Source of the DNA: Thermoleophilia bacterium
GTDB taxonomy: Bacteria > Actinomycetota > Thermoleophilia > RBG-16-64-13
DNA length: 64,000 bases
Reading direction: 5' to 3'
NCBI GenBank assembly: GCA_027493445.1
Contig: JAOSKU010000001.1
Coordinates: 496,001-560,000 of the forward strand
Shown: positions 8,224 to 16,787 of the stretch, in pieces
Numbering within the stretch: the stretch's first letter is position 1
How the letters are laid out: every line of letters starts with the position of its first letter
Program-made: the position numbers and the translations under genes
Notes under the pieces: generated by a model
Seen by the model: the letters and a program-made list of their open reading frames with translations, nothing else
What the model was told of the DNA's origin: nothing
Database searches by the model: none

Positions 8224-8595
8224 ATGGGAATGGTCAGCACCCAGCGCGGCCGGATGGCGGAGGACGCCGCCGCCTGGTATCTGCGGGGGCGAGGGTGGCA
8301 CATCCTGGACCGCAACCGGCGTACCCCTGTGGGGGAGCTCGACCTGGTCTGCCGGGAGGGTGAGGCGGTGGTGATGGTGGAGGTGAAGGCCCGTTCGGGC
8401 AATCTGTACGGCGAGGCGTTGGAGAGCGTGGGGCCCCGCAAGGAGAGGCGGCTGCGGGCAGCCGCGGGCTGGTGGGCGGCGGAGCACGGCGGTGAGTTTC
8501 GCCTGCGGTTCGATGTGGTGGTGGTCGCCCTCCTGCCCGACGGCTCGTTGCACAGCCTGGCCCATATCCGGGACGTCTTCGGCAACCGGGGCTGA
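8224..8595 (+). CDS. yraN: YraN/UPF0102 family endonuclease-like protein
   Basis: A 123-aa member of UPF0102, a restriction-endonuclease-fold family of unproven function often found beside rnhB and comM. The core is seen in GRMAEDAAAWYLRGRGW, then GELDLVCREG and VVMVEVKARSG (D, E-x-K metal-site pattern). ATG at 8224 has AGGGAGAC upstream. It is followed 2 nt later by comM. Confidence 0.92.
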   Translation: MGMVSTQRGRMAEDAAAWYLRGRGWHILDRNRRTPVGELDLVCREGEAVVMVEVKARSGNLYGEALESVGPRKERRLRAAAGWWAAEHGGEFRLRFDVVVVALLPDGSLHSLAHIRDVFGNRG

Positions 8596-8597
8596 CT

Positions 8598-10188
8598 ATG
8601 GGCATGGCCTTCGTCTATGGCTTCGCCCTCCTCGGCACCGAAGCCCTACCGGTCCGGGTCGAGGCACACGTGCGCCCGGGCCTTCCGGGCATGACTATCG
8701 TGGGGCTTCCCGGCGCCGCTGTGCGGGAGGCCCGCGAGAGGGTCCGCTCGGGTTCGGCCAGCAGCGCCCTGCCCCTCCCCAGCCAGCGCATCACGGTGAA
8801 CCTCTCTCCCGGGGAGGTCCGCAAGGAGGGGCCGGGCTTCGACCTGCCTATGGCGCTCGCCGTGCTCTCGGCCTCGGGTTACATGCCCTCGGGGCCGCTC
8901 CGCCGCGTGGGCGCCGTGGGCGAGGTGGCTCTAGATGGGCTGCTGCGCCCGGTGCGCGGGGCGCTGGCGGTGGCCGAGGCGGCCCGGCGCCTCGACTCCG
9001 AGTTCCTCATCCTCCCGCTGGGGGCTCTGCCCGAGGCTCACGAAGTGGGTGGGGTGGACCTGGTGGGGGTCCGCCATCTGAGTGAAGCAGTGGCGGCATG
9101 CCGGGATCCGACCCTGCGGGCCCGGCTGCAGGAGCGTGGCCGGCGCTGGCTCACCCGGCGGCGACGGCAGAATCGCGGGCTGGTCCTGGGCGGACAGCCC
9201 GACATGGCCGATGTTGCCGGCCATGAGCACGCCAAGAGGGCATTGGAGGTGGCGGCCGCTGGCGGGCATCACCTGCTCATGGTTGGAGCCCCCGGTTCGG
9301 GCAAGACCATGCTGGCTCGGCGGGTGCCCTCCATCCTGCCTCCCCTGGAGAGGGACGAGGCAATAGAAGTGACGCGCATCTGGAGCGTGGCCGGTCTCCA
9401 CCCCCCCGAATTCGGTCTGCTCCGGAACCGCCCCTTCCGGGCCCCGCACCACACGGTTTCGCGGTCGGGTCTGGTAGGCGGCGGTCCGGTGCCCCGCCCG
9501 GGCGAGGTGAGCCTGGCCCACCGCGGGGTTCTCTTCTTGGACGAGCTGACCGAGTTCGCCCGCGACGTGCGGGAGGCACTGCGGCAACCGCTGGAGGAGG
9601 GAGTGGTGACCATCACCCGGCGGAGCGGCACCTGCGTCTTTCCGGCCCGCTGCACCCTGGTGGCGGCGGTGAACCCGTGCCCGTGCGGCTACTGGGGCCA
9701 CCCGGAGCGTGAGTGTCGCTGCTCCGGGGAGGCCCTCGCCCGGCACCGGGAGCATCTCAGCGGTCCCGTGGTCGATCGCATCGACGTCATGATCGAGGTT
9801 CCTCCCCTAACGACGACCATGCTCGACGGGGGAAGGCCCTTCTTCCGCCGCGGTGCAGGCGCGGGTCCTGACCGCCCGGGCTTTCCGGGCTCTGAGAGAG
9901 GCAGGCGGCGAGGTGGGGCATAGCGGCAACGGGTTGCGGGCCCGCCCAGTGAGCCGAACGGGTGCCCATCCCGGGGAAGTCGAGCTGCGCTATGCGGTCA
10001 CCCAGGAGGCCCGGGCTCTGCTGCGCGAAGCGCTGCTCCATCAGGCCCTCGGGGGCCGGGGCTACATGCGCGTGCTGGCGGTGGCCCGCACCCTGGCCGA
10101 TCTAGAAGGGACCGTAGAGGTGAAGGCGGCTCACGTGGCTGAGGCTCTGGCCTTCCGGATCCCCGCGATGGCCGGGTGGAGGTCGTGA
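8598..10188 (+). pseudogene. comM: ComM-like Mg-chelatase ATPase, frameshifted (left copy)
   Basis: ComM is a hexameric AAA+ helicase that promotes branch migration of incoming single-stranded DNA during natural transformation. The first frame encodes the N-terminal domain (about 1-165) and the AAA+ core with Walker A GAPGSGKT and sensor region HRGVLFLDEL. The frame breaks at the G run 9828-9832, where the right-hand copy has two more bases (GGAGGGG versus GGGGG); the last 112 codons continue in another frame to 10188, overlapping dprA. It may be a real disruption or a sequencing error. Confidence 0.85.
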
Positions 10189-11333
10189 GCCTGACCGAGG
10201 CGGCTCTGGGTCTAAGCTGGGTTACGGCCTCTGCCGGTCGTCCCGTTCTGGGGCTGCTCGAGGAGCACGGGGTTCAGGCGGTCTGGAGAGCCAGCGCGTC
10301 CGAGTTACGCCGGTGGAGCGACTCGGGGTCTTGGATTCCGGCCTTCCTGGAGAGGCGCTCTCAGTTCATGCTCGGCGAGGCCCAAGGCGCCCTGCGCGCC
10401 AGCGGCCTGCGCTTCATGCCCTACGGGGAGGGTGAGTACCCGACCGCCCTTAAGCAGCTGCCCTGGCCGCCGGCTGGCCTGTATGTGCGGGCCGAGACGG
10501 CGGCCTACGAGGCTTTCTTGCATGCTCCTCGGGTGACTATTGTGGGGACGCGGGTGCCGACTGCCTACGGTCGCGCCCTGGCGCTCTCGTTCGGAGAGGC
10601 CTTCGCTCAGGCGGGAGTGGTGGTGGTGAGCGGTATGGCCCTGGGGATCGACAGCGAGGCTCACCGGGGCTCCCTGTCCCAGGGGGGCCTTACCGTGGCT
10701 GTCCTGGGATGCGGAGCCGACCGCCCCTACCCGCGCCGGCACCGGGACCTCTACCAGCGGATTGCCGGAAACGGAGCGCTGATCAGCGAGCTCCCGCCGG
10801 GCTGGCCCCCGGCCCCCTGGACCTTCCCTTTGCGCAACAGGCTCCTGGCGGCCTTGGGCGATGCGGTGGTGGTGGTGGAGGCCGGGGCCCGCAGCGGCGC
10901 CCTGAGTACAGCCGACTGGGCCCTGGAGCTAGGCAAGCAGGTGTTCGTGGTGCCCGGGCCCATCAACAGCCCCACCTTCATGGGAAGCACCAAGCTGCTT
11001 CATCAGGGGGCGGCATGTTGCTTGGGGCCGGCTGAGACGGTGGAGGACTTTTTCGCCATGACCCGAACGGAAAGGTACGGGCGTGGTGGGGATAGACCAC
11101 CCGAGTGTGTCGCCGGCAAATCGCGGAAGTCCGGCCCGGCCCGGTCCGCCGGCGACCTGGGGCCGGCGGCCCGTCTCTCGTTGTTGGCGCTGGCGCGAGG
11201 GGCGCAGACGGTCGACGAGGTGGCGGCCGCCACGGGGTTGGCCGTAGGTGACGCGGCCGCTGCCCTGGCCCTCCTGGAGCTACGGGGAGTGGCCGCTCGG
11301 GCGGGGCTCGGACGCTACATGCTCGTGTCGTGA
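10176..11333 (+). CDS. dprA: DNA processing protein DprA, left copy
   Basis: DprA loads RecA on incoming single-stranded DNA in natural transformation. The protein is 385 aa. The Rossmann-like core has VTIVGTRVPTAYGR, VVSGMALGIDSEAHRG and AVLGCGADRPYPRRH; a C-terminal winged-helix (DprA DML1-like) domain lies at about 325-385. The GTG start overlaps the comM frame by 13 nt. About 90% identical to the second copy at 34976, with most differences in the N-terminal 125 residues. Both copies are full length, which is unusual. Confidence 0.95.
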   Translation: MEVVSLTEAALGLSWVTASAGRPVLGLLEEHGVQAVWRASASELRRWSDSGSWIPAFLERRSQFMLGEAQGALRASGLRFMPYGEGEYPTALKQLPWPPAGLYVRAETAAYEAFLHAPRVTIVGTRVPTAYGRALALSFGEAFAQAGVVVVSGMALGIDSEAHRGSLSQGGLTVAVLGCGADRPYPRRHRDLYQRIAGNGALISELPPGWPPAPWTFPLRNRLLAALGDAVVVVEAGARSGALSTADWALELGKQVFVVPGPINSPTFMGSTKLLHQGAACCLGPAETVEDFFAMTRTERYGRGGDRPPECVAGKSRKSGPARSAGDLGPAARLSLLALARGAQTVDEVAAATGLAVGDAAAALALLELRGVAARAGLGRYMLVS

Positions 11334-11520
11334 CCACGGAGAAACCGGCAAATGGGGGGTCGAGATCCTGGAGACGGAGAGAGTCGAAGCCCCCATACGG
11401 CCGGAGAGCACCGTGCGTTCGTAGCCGCTCTGGCGGAAGGCGGGCCGGCCGGGCTGCCCCGAGCCTACGCCCGCGCTTCTATCGCCCGCAAGCTCTCCTC
11501 GGTGCGCCGCTCTGCGTCCT
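11334..11520 (+). pseudogene. xerC remnant at left island boundary
   Basis: Matches the start of the intact xerC at 36168 (shared LETERVEAP at the start, FVAGLAEGG-like and YARASIARKLSSVRR segments) but has lost about 163 bp internally and everything after about residue 100, including all catalytic residues. It marks the left edge of the island. A large deletion like this is not a homopolymer artefact. Confidence 0.8.
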
Positions 11521-11534
11521 ATCGAGCCGGTGCA

Positions 11535-11873
11535 CCTCGATCCTTTGCACAGAGACTTCGAAGAGACTGAGGAGCAGGTCGTAGCTCTTCTAGCCGAAGG
11601 CAAACGCAGCACCGCCCGCACCCCCGCCCACAGGAACCCTCAGGCTGTCTTAACCGCTTCCTCGATCATGTGCGGGCCGTGCGGGTACTCGATCCGGCTT
11701 GCGGCTCTGGCAACTTCCTCTACTGGTCCTGCAGGCCCTCAAAGACCTGGAGCGCGCGGCTCTCCTCTGGGCCTCTCTCACCATGGGGGTGCCCAGCGCC
11801 TTCCCCCAGGTGGGACCGCGGCAGGTTCTCGGCGTCGAGCTCACATTCGACGATAGTGTGGACTTGCCGCGGT
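11535..11873 (+). pseudogene. Remnant of a class I DNA methyltransferase (MmeI/YeeA-like)
   Basis: Three pieces in shifting frames resemble one protein family: a segment with EETEEQVVALLAEGK and PAHRNPQA, then FLDHVRAVRVLDPACGSGNF (SAM-binding motif I), then LQALKDLERAALLWASLTMG with FPQVGPRQVLGVEL. This order is typical of large type IIG or BREX/DISARM-like DNA methyltransferases. The NPPY catalytic motif and target-recognition part are missing. Likely scar of a restriction-modification or phage-defence system. Confidence 0.7.
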
Positions 11874-11926
11874 GAAGAGCGAATGCACGATGAAGAGGCA
11901 TCGGAAAGGCGGAGTGGCGTATCCGC

Positions 11927-11967
11927 TTGAACATTCCCATATTGGGTCGTACTATTCCCAATATGGG
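11927..11967 (+). promoter_or_regulatory. Promoter and palindromic operator of the MNT-HEPN module
   Basis: A perfect 11-bp inverted repeat, CCCATATTGGG (11936-11946) and CCCAATATGGG (11957-11967), with a 10-bp spacer. A promoter-like pair overlaps it: TTGAAC (11927-11932), 17-bp spacing, TACTAT (11950-11955). The ATG of the next gene (11963) lies inside the right arm, 7 nt after the -10, so the mRNA would be leaderless. It is a likely autorepression site for the HTH domain encoded there. Confidence 0.7.
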
Positions 11968-12568
11968 AAGTCAGGCGCAACAGAACACCAGTCTGGCAGA
12001 CGCGCTCTTTACCCGGGTGCAGCAACGGGTTCTCGGCCTGCTGTTTGCTGAGCCAGATCGGGATTTCCTGGCGACCGAAGTGATCAACCGAGCCAAGGTT
12101 GGTACCGGTGCTGTGCACCGCGAACTCGGCAAGCTGGTCACCAGTGGGTTGGTCACGGTGACCCCGATGGGGCGGCAGAAACACTACCAGGCCAATCGTG
12201 GCTCCCCGGTCTTTGGGGAGCTGCACCGTCTGATCCTCAAGACGGTGGGGCTAGCCGAACCCCTGCGCAGGGCTCTGGCTCCCTTGGCCGAACAGATCGT
12301 GGCTGCCTTTGTCTACGGTTCGGTCGCCAAGGGTGCCGACACCGCTCGCAGCGACGTGGACGTTCTGATTCTGAGCGACTCGCTCTCCTATGCAGAGATG
12401 TTCACGGCGTTGGAGGGGGCAGAGGAGCAGGTCGGGAGGAAGGTCAATCCGATTCTGATGACCTTGGAGGAGTGGCGAAAACGACGGGCTGAGGAGAGCC
12501 ACTTCGTAACCAATGTCTTTGCCCAACCGAAGATCTTCATTCTGGGATCGGACGATGACCTTGAATGA
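11963..12568 (+). CDS. Winged-helix/nucleotidyltransferase fusion, MNT antitoxin
   Basis: A 201-aa protein. An N-terminal winged-helix domain (about 1-85; VQQRVLGLLF, ATEVINRAKVGTGAVHREL, LVTSGLVTV) is fused to a minimal nucleotidyltransferase domain with FVYGSVAKGADTARSDVDVL, the GSx10DxD active site. MNT proteins of this type are antitoxins that AMPylate HEPN toxins (type VII systems); the fused HTH suggests autoregulation at the overlapping operator. A TTG at 11927 is an alternative start but would lie in the -35. The stop overlaps the HEPN gene by 14 nt. Confidence 0.8.
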   Translation: MGSQAQQNTSLADALFTRVQQRVLGLLFAEPDRDFLATEVINRAKVGTGAVHRELGKLVTSGLVTVTPMGRQKHYQANRGSPVFGELHRLILKTVGLAEPLRRALAPLAEQIVAAFVYGSVAKGADTARSDVDVLILSDSLSYAEMFTALEGAEEQVGRKVNPILMTLEEWRKRRAEESHFVTNVFAQPKIFILGSDDDLE

Positions 12569-12989
12569 ACTCGAGAACCTGGGTCGCGCGGGCAAGTTGA
12601 AGCGCGAGGACACCACTCAGGCCGAGTTCGACGGTCTTGTCCGTTCCGGGCGGACACGGTTGCGGGACGCCGGTGATCCTCACCTTGCGCTCGAGAGTCG
12701 CTTCGACCTCGCCTACAACGCGTCCCACGCACTGGCCTTGGCGGCGTTGCGCCGGCATGGATTCCGGTCTGAGAGTCGCTATCTGGTCTTCCAAGTGCTT
12801 CCCCACACTGCTGGACTTGGGCCGCAAGTATGGCGTGTCTTGGACAAGTGCCATGGTGTTCGCAACTTGTCCGAATACGAGGGCTATGCGGAGATCGACG
12901 AGCGACTTCTGGGCGATCTCATGACCGCCGCCCAGAAGCTGGAGGCGGCGGTTTGCGCTCTTGGGCCAATTGGCCCCGCAACTGAATGA
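12555..12989 (+). CDS. HEPN-domain protein, likely toxin of MNT-HEPN pair
   Basis: A 144-aa all-helical protein. The helix SRFDLAYNASHALALAALRRHG and the later VRNLSEYEGY segment match HEPN proteins paired with MNT genes; the Arg-Asn followed by E-Y is the region of the RNase or AMPylation-target motif. HEPN toxins typically cleave RNA. It is coupled to the upstream MNT gene by a 14-nt overlap. The exact catalytic RX4-6H motif is not clear-cut, so activity is inferred from family and context. Confidence 0.72.
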   Translation: MTLNELENLGRAGKLKREDTTQAEFDGLVRSGRTRLRDAGDPHLALESRFDLAYNASHALALAALRRHGFRSESRYLVFQVLPHTAGLGPQVWRVLDKCHGVRNLSEYEGYAEIDERLLGDLMTAAQKLEAAVCALGPIGPATE

Positions 12990-13173
12990 TGCCTGGCCGG
13001 TAGGCCGGTCAACGCTGCCCTTCTTCTCCTGCCCAGTCCCCCCACCATCCGAACATAGCATGCATTCCCGCATGGAAAGAATCGCGGAGAGTGGGCGGAG
13101 GTGACTGGTCCTGACGTTGCCCCTTATCGACTCCAGGCGAGCCACTGCTCAAGTAGGCTGGTATCCGGCGGCG

Positions 13174-13815
13174 TCACCCCCGGGTGATGGTCACCCAGTA
13201 GTACTGGTTCAGGAGATCCACCAAAGTCCAGCCACCCTGGTCGAGGACGCGGTGGAGGTTATCGAGAGCCACGCCGTGGCTCCGACACTCGCGCTCGATG
13301 GCCTTGAGGTGGCCGCGAGCGTGCCTGAGGAAGCGTACGTAGCTCTCCCCGCTGCCATCACACTGAAACCCTGCGCGAATGGCCCTATCCCAGGGGAGGA
13401 AGACGTGGGGGTGTAGGGCATGGAGGGTCTTCGATGTCGCCGTGGCCCCAAACTTCCTATCATCCCCCGCCGGTCGATTTGCCAGGTCCGCGAAAATCTG
13501 CGCGACGGACGCAAGTGCCGCGTCATCGATTTGGTGAAGGCCAACCTCGGCGCTTGGGAAGGAATTCCGATAGAGCTCAAACCAGGCCCGAACCTCTTCC
13601 AGCGCATGCTCTCGCCCACTGAGTGGGAGCCGACAACGCCAGGCGTTTAGCCAGGCATGGAGTGCATGTAGATCCTCATAGAGGGTGAGGTCCGGCACAC
13701 CGCCGACCGCCCGTTGGAAGACGCTCAGGGACTCGTCGTAGCTCGTGAGAGCGGGGAAGACGTACGAGGTGAAGGCGAGATCCCCGAGAGATGGCACGCG
13801 CACCGGTCTGATCAC
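13174..13815 (-). CDS. Hypothetical protein, island
   Basis: A 213-aa protein I do not recognise. Start ATG at 13815. It appears soluble, with no signal peptide or membrane segment. A central patch (KFGATATSKTLHALHPHVFLPWDRAI) looks like a conserved core of a family in which a Lys and a Trp-Asp pair recur. It stands alone on the - strand between the MNT-HEPN pair and the interrupted AbiE operon; a defence-related role is possible from context only. Confidence 0.6.
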   Translation of the reverse strand: MIRPVRVPSLGDLAFTSYVFPALTSYDESLSVFQRAVGGVPDLTLYEDLHALHAWLNAWRCRLPLSGREHALEEVRAWFELYRNSFPSAEVGLHQIDDAALASVAQIFADLANRPAGDDRKFGATATSKTLHALHPHVFLPWDRAIRAGFQCDGSGESYVRFLRHARGHLKAIERECRSHGVALDNLHRVLDQGGWTLVDLLNQYYWVTITRG

Positions 13816-13980
13816 TGCCGCTCCTTGCCTCGGACGTTCGTTCCTCTTGCGAGAGTAGCACCCGGTGCCGTCACCATCTCGTGATGGTGCTGACGACGTT
13901 GCCGGCCCAACGCAAGCAGCTGCGTCTGGCGGGCCAGTCCTGTAGCCCGATATTCCGTCGGCGTCCTTGAGGTCATCTCC

Positions 13981-14256
13981 TCATTCGCGCGGCTGCCAGG
14001 GCCCAGGCGGTCTCCAGATGCGTTGGGAGGTGCCTGCCCGAGCGAGATCCGTCGTGACGGGCGCAAGGAAACCTTGGATTGTGCTCATGACTGCAGCGAA
14101 GTCCTCGGGTGCGCCTTCTATTGCGTTCCTTCGCAGGTAGGCGCGCCACTGGGCTTGCTTGCCGGGATCGGTCTGGAAGCCGCCCTGGAGGACCGCAGGG
14201 TGGGTTGGGATAGCGCTGCTTCGTCTGTCGAAGGTGGCCTTGATGGCGCGCGCTAA
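13981..14256 (-). pseudogene. AbiEii-type toxin, 3' part cut off by IS element
   Basis: C-terminal 91 codons of an AbiEii/AbiGii-family nucleotidyltransferase toxin. The segment LARAIKATFDRRSSAIP and then KQAQWRAYLRRN match the usual C-terminal end of the family. It continues the frame of the 5' part at 15535-16182: removing the IS element and one copy of the TAA target duplication joins FDFDEED directly to LARAIKATF without a frame change. Disrupted as it stands. Confidence 0.82.
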
Positions 14257-15534
14257 GGAACCGTCAACAAACAAGTAGGATATCGGCTGAGGGTGGCGAA
14301 GTAGTGTCCTGTGATCGACGAACATGCCATCGGAGAACGTTATCGGGCGCTGGCGGGGAACTCGATGAGCGACGCCGGCGCCTCTGGGCGGCGGCGGAGG
14401 CCCGCGCGTGCGGGTATGGCGGGACCGCCGCCGTAGCCCGGGCCACGGGGATCTCGGTGGGTACCATCAGGCGCGGCCTCGCCGACCTGGACTCTCCCGT
14501 GCGCTTCTCCGCCAGCCGGGTGCGCCGCGCGGGAGGCGGCCGCAAGCCCCTCGCCGAGACCGATCCGACGCTGCTCGCCGACCTCAAGGCCCTCGTCGAC
14601 GACGATGCCCGCGGCGACCCCGAGTCGCCGCTACGCTGGACGGCCAAGAGCGTGCGCACACTCGCCGGCGCGCTTCGCGAGCGCGGCCATCGGGTCAGCC
14701 ACGAGACGGTCGCCAAGCAGCTGCGCCGACTGGGGTACAGCCTGCAGGGGAACCGCAAGACCAAGGAGGGCGCCTCGCACCCCGACCGCGACGCGCAGTT
14801 CCACCATATCAACACCAGGGTCTCGGCGGCGCTTGAGGCCGGCGAGCCCGTGATCTCCGTCGACACCAAGAAGAAGGAGCTCGTCGGAGACTTCAAGAAC
14901 GCCGGACGCGAGTGGCGCCCGATGGGCTCTCCGGTGCCGGTCCGCGTACACGACTTCAAAGACGAGGGGCTCGGCAAGGTGAACCCCTACGGGGTCTTCG
15001 ACATCGGCGGCAACGCGGGCTGGGTGAGCGTCGGCATCGACGCCGATACCGCTGAGTTTGCGGTCGAGGCGATCCGCAGCTGGTGGGAGCACCTCGGCGG
15101 GCAGCGCTCCCCTACCGCCACGACCTTGACGATCACCGCCGACTGCGGTGGCTCCAACGGCAATCGTCTGCGCCTGTGGAAGACCGAACTCCAGCGGCTC
15201 GCCGACGAGACCAATCTCGCCATTAGAGTCTGCCACTTCCCGCCCGGCACCTCGAAGTGGAACAAGATCGAACACCGCCTGTTCAGCTTCATCACCCGCA
15301 ATTGGCGCGGGCAGCCGCTCGTCTCGCGCCAGGCGATCGTGTCGCTGATCGGCGCCCCCACCTCGAGCGCCGGGCTTGAGGTCTATGCCCGCCTCGACGA
15401 GCGCTCCTACCAGCGCGGCATCAAGGTCTCAGACGCACAGCTGGCGGCGGTCAACCTCACCCGGGATGAGTTCCACCCCGAATGGAACTACGTGATCCGT
15501 CCGCATGACCGCTTAGTTGTTGCTTGACGGTGCC
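14257..15534 (+). mobile_element. ISAzo13-type insertion sequence in abiEii
   Basis: A 1278-bp insertion. The terminal inverted repeats begin GGAACCGTCAACAAACAAG (left) and GGCACCGTCAAGCAACAA (right end, reverse complement). It is flanked by a 3-bp direct repeat TAA (14254-14256 and 15535-15537). One transposase gene fills it. It splits the AbiEii toxin gene, and clean excision would restore that reading frame. Confidence 0.88.
14304..15527 (+). CDS. ISAzo13 family transposase
   Basis: A 407-aa transposase. An N-terminal helix-turn-helix (AVARATGISVGTIRRGLADL) is followed by a catalytic domain with VISVDTKKKELVGDFKNAG, TADCGGSNG and FPPGTSKWNKIEHRLFSFI, characteristic of this family. The expected N-terminus (VIDEHAIGERYRALAG) sits in another frame from a GTG at 14311, and one missing G near 14355-14358 would join it, so the listed start may reflect a 1-nt loss by error or mutation. 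Confidence 0.88.
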   Translation: MSCDRRTCHRRTLSGAGGELDERRRRLWAAAEARACGYGGTAAVARATGISVGTIRRGLADLDSPVRFSASRVRRAGGGRKPLAETDPTLLADLKALVDDDARGDPESPLRWTAKSVRTLAGALRERGHRVSHETVAKQLRRLGYSLQGNRKTKEGASHPDRDAQFHHINTRVSAALEAGEPVISVDTKKKELVGDFKNAGREWRPMGSPVPVRVHDFKDEGLGKVNPYGVFDIGGNAGWVSVGIDADTAEFAVEAIRSWWEHLGGQRSPTATTLTITADCGGSNGNRLRLWKTELQRLADETNLAIRVCHFPPGTSKWNKIEHRLFSFITRNWRGQPLVSRQAIVSLIGAPTSSAGLEVYARLDERSYQRGIKVSDAQLAAVNLTRDEFHPEWNYVIRPHDRLVVA

Positions 15535-16182
15535 TAAGTCCTCCTCGTCAAAATCGAATTGCCGGGCGAGAAGCCAGATGTCGAAGAAGTCGTTCATGCG
15601 GCTGCTGACGGTGCCCAGCCTGACCATGGCGTGGAACTTCTCGGCGACCACGCTCTCACGGCTGTATCCAAGCAGCGAGGGTGCTGGAAAGTCGAGGATG
15701 GCGGGGTAGTCAATCGGAGCTGCAGTGGGAACAACGGCATCGCCGAAGCCAACGTCGAGCTGAAGAGTGACCCGTGCCCCTCCCAGGAACCCCCGGAAGC
15801 GGACACGCACGCCTTCGTAACTCGCGTGCTCGGCGATGACTTGCCCTTGCACGCTCCCCGGATCAAAGGCCAGGCCGTCAGGCTCAACCTCCTGAATACA
15901 TATGTCCTTGACCACTTGCTCGACCGCGTGCACGTCGTTGTCGAGCATGCCCAGCACGTCTATGTCCATGGTTGGCCGCGAAAGCGGAGCCCGCCAGACC
16001 AGCAGCATCAGACCACCTTTGAGTACAAAGCTTGAGGCATGTTGCGAACACGAGAGCCGAAACAGGAAGCGTTCCATGGCAAAGTACTGCAGCAGCTCGT
16101 TGAAGGGGCGATTAGTCCTTCGCGCCTGCGCGAGAAGGCGGTCATGCACTGAAGCGGGCAGATTTCGGGGTTGGCGTTTCAG
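15535..16182 (-). pseudogene. AbiEii-type nucleotidyltransferase toxin, 5' part
   Basis: AbiEii is the GTP-binding nucleotidyltransferase toxin of the type IV AbiE phage-defence system. This part encodes about 215 residues, including FVLKGGLMLLVW and RPTMDIDVLG (the G-G...D-x-D core) and the later conserved VVAEKFHAMVRLG. The insertion cuts it after FDFDEED. The homologous N-terminus (KRQPRNLPAS) begins at a CTG (16182-16180) that overlaps the abiEi stop as CTGA behind a GGAGG; a GTG at 16149 is the first ordinary start. Confidence 0.82.
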
Positions 16183-16784
16183 AGGATCGCCTCCAGGTAG
16201 GGCCGCATGACTTGCTCCACCCGGCAGATCCTGGCGTAATGAAGGATCTCCTCTATGTCGAAAGAGCTCCGCTCGCGATAGAGACGCAGGGCTTCAAGAG
16301 GGACGTCCAGTCCAAGCTTGTTGCGGTAGCGGAAGCAATCGGCCATCGTCTTGGCCGGGCCGTAGACCTGCAGCTTGAATCCGTCCACCGCGTGGTGCTC
16401 GATGCCCGCCTCAAACATGGACCGGCTGAACCAGAAGAGTCGAAGGGGCGGATTATCGAGGCGTGGAGGCTCGGATCCCCGCTTCAGGGCCAGGTAGACT
16501 TGGTGCGGTATCTGGGTAGTCAGCTCGTAGTAGGCGAGCGCCGAAATGAGGCAGATCACCCCGTGGGGTACCTTGGCGGCGACCAGCGCTAGATCGGGAT
16601 TCCCAAGCGGCGGCAGATCGCTAAGACGGTAGAGGCCGCGGCTCAGCTTGACCAGAAGTCCGGCATCCCTCATCTGGTACAGGGTACGGGGGTGAATGCC
16701 TGCCGCGATGGCTTCGCTGGTGCGCAGGGTTCCACCCTTTTCGCGGAATGCCTTTGTGGCGCGTTGTATAGTGGGGCTCGTCAT
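16179..16784 (-). CDS. AbiEi-family antitoxin/transcriptional repressor
   Basis: A 201-aa AbiEi-type antitoxin. An N-terminal winged-helix domain (about 1-60: TLRTSEAIAAGIHPRTLYQM, LSRGLYRL) is followed by the AbiEi C-terminal domain (VICLISALAYYELTTQIPHQVYLAL, KTMADCFRYRNKLGLDVPLEALR). AbiEi proteins neutralise AbiEii and repress their own operon by binding inverted repeats. ATG at 16784 lies just downstream of a long inverted repeat. It looks intact although its toxin partner is split by an IS element. Confidence 0.88.
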   Translation of the reverse strand: MTSPTIQRATKAFREKGGTLRTSEAIAAGIHPRTLYQMRDAGLLVKLSRGLYRLSDLPPLGNPDLALVAAKVPHGVICLISALAYYELTTQIPHQVYLALKRGSEPPRLDNPPLRLFWFSRSMFEAGIEHHAVDGFKLQVYGPAKTMADCFRYRNKLGLDVPLEALRLYRERSSFDIEEILHYARICRVEQVMRPYLEAIL

Positions 16785-16787
16785 TCG

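Larger units (their letters stand above)
9673..11520. repeat. Left copy of 2-kb duplication flanking the island
   Basis: From 9673 this segment (comM 3' third, all of dprA, start of xerC) is a direct repeat of 34471-36490. Identity is very high in the comM part and variable in dprA. The left copy lacks about 163 bp of xerC (right-copy 36214-36376) and ends in divergent sequence near 11520. Together with the right copy it brackets all island genes. Confidence 0.9.

Noticed and set aside
14304-15527. Transposase as an in-place fusion with AbiEii
   Set aside because: The abiEii frame enters the element on the opposite strand and stops at 15457; inverted repeats and the TAA duplication define a separate insertion.
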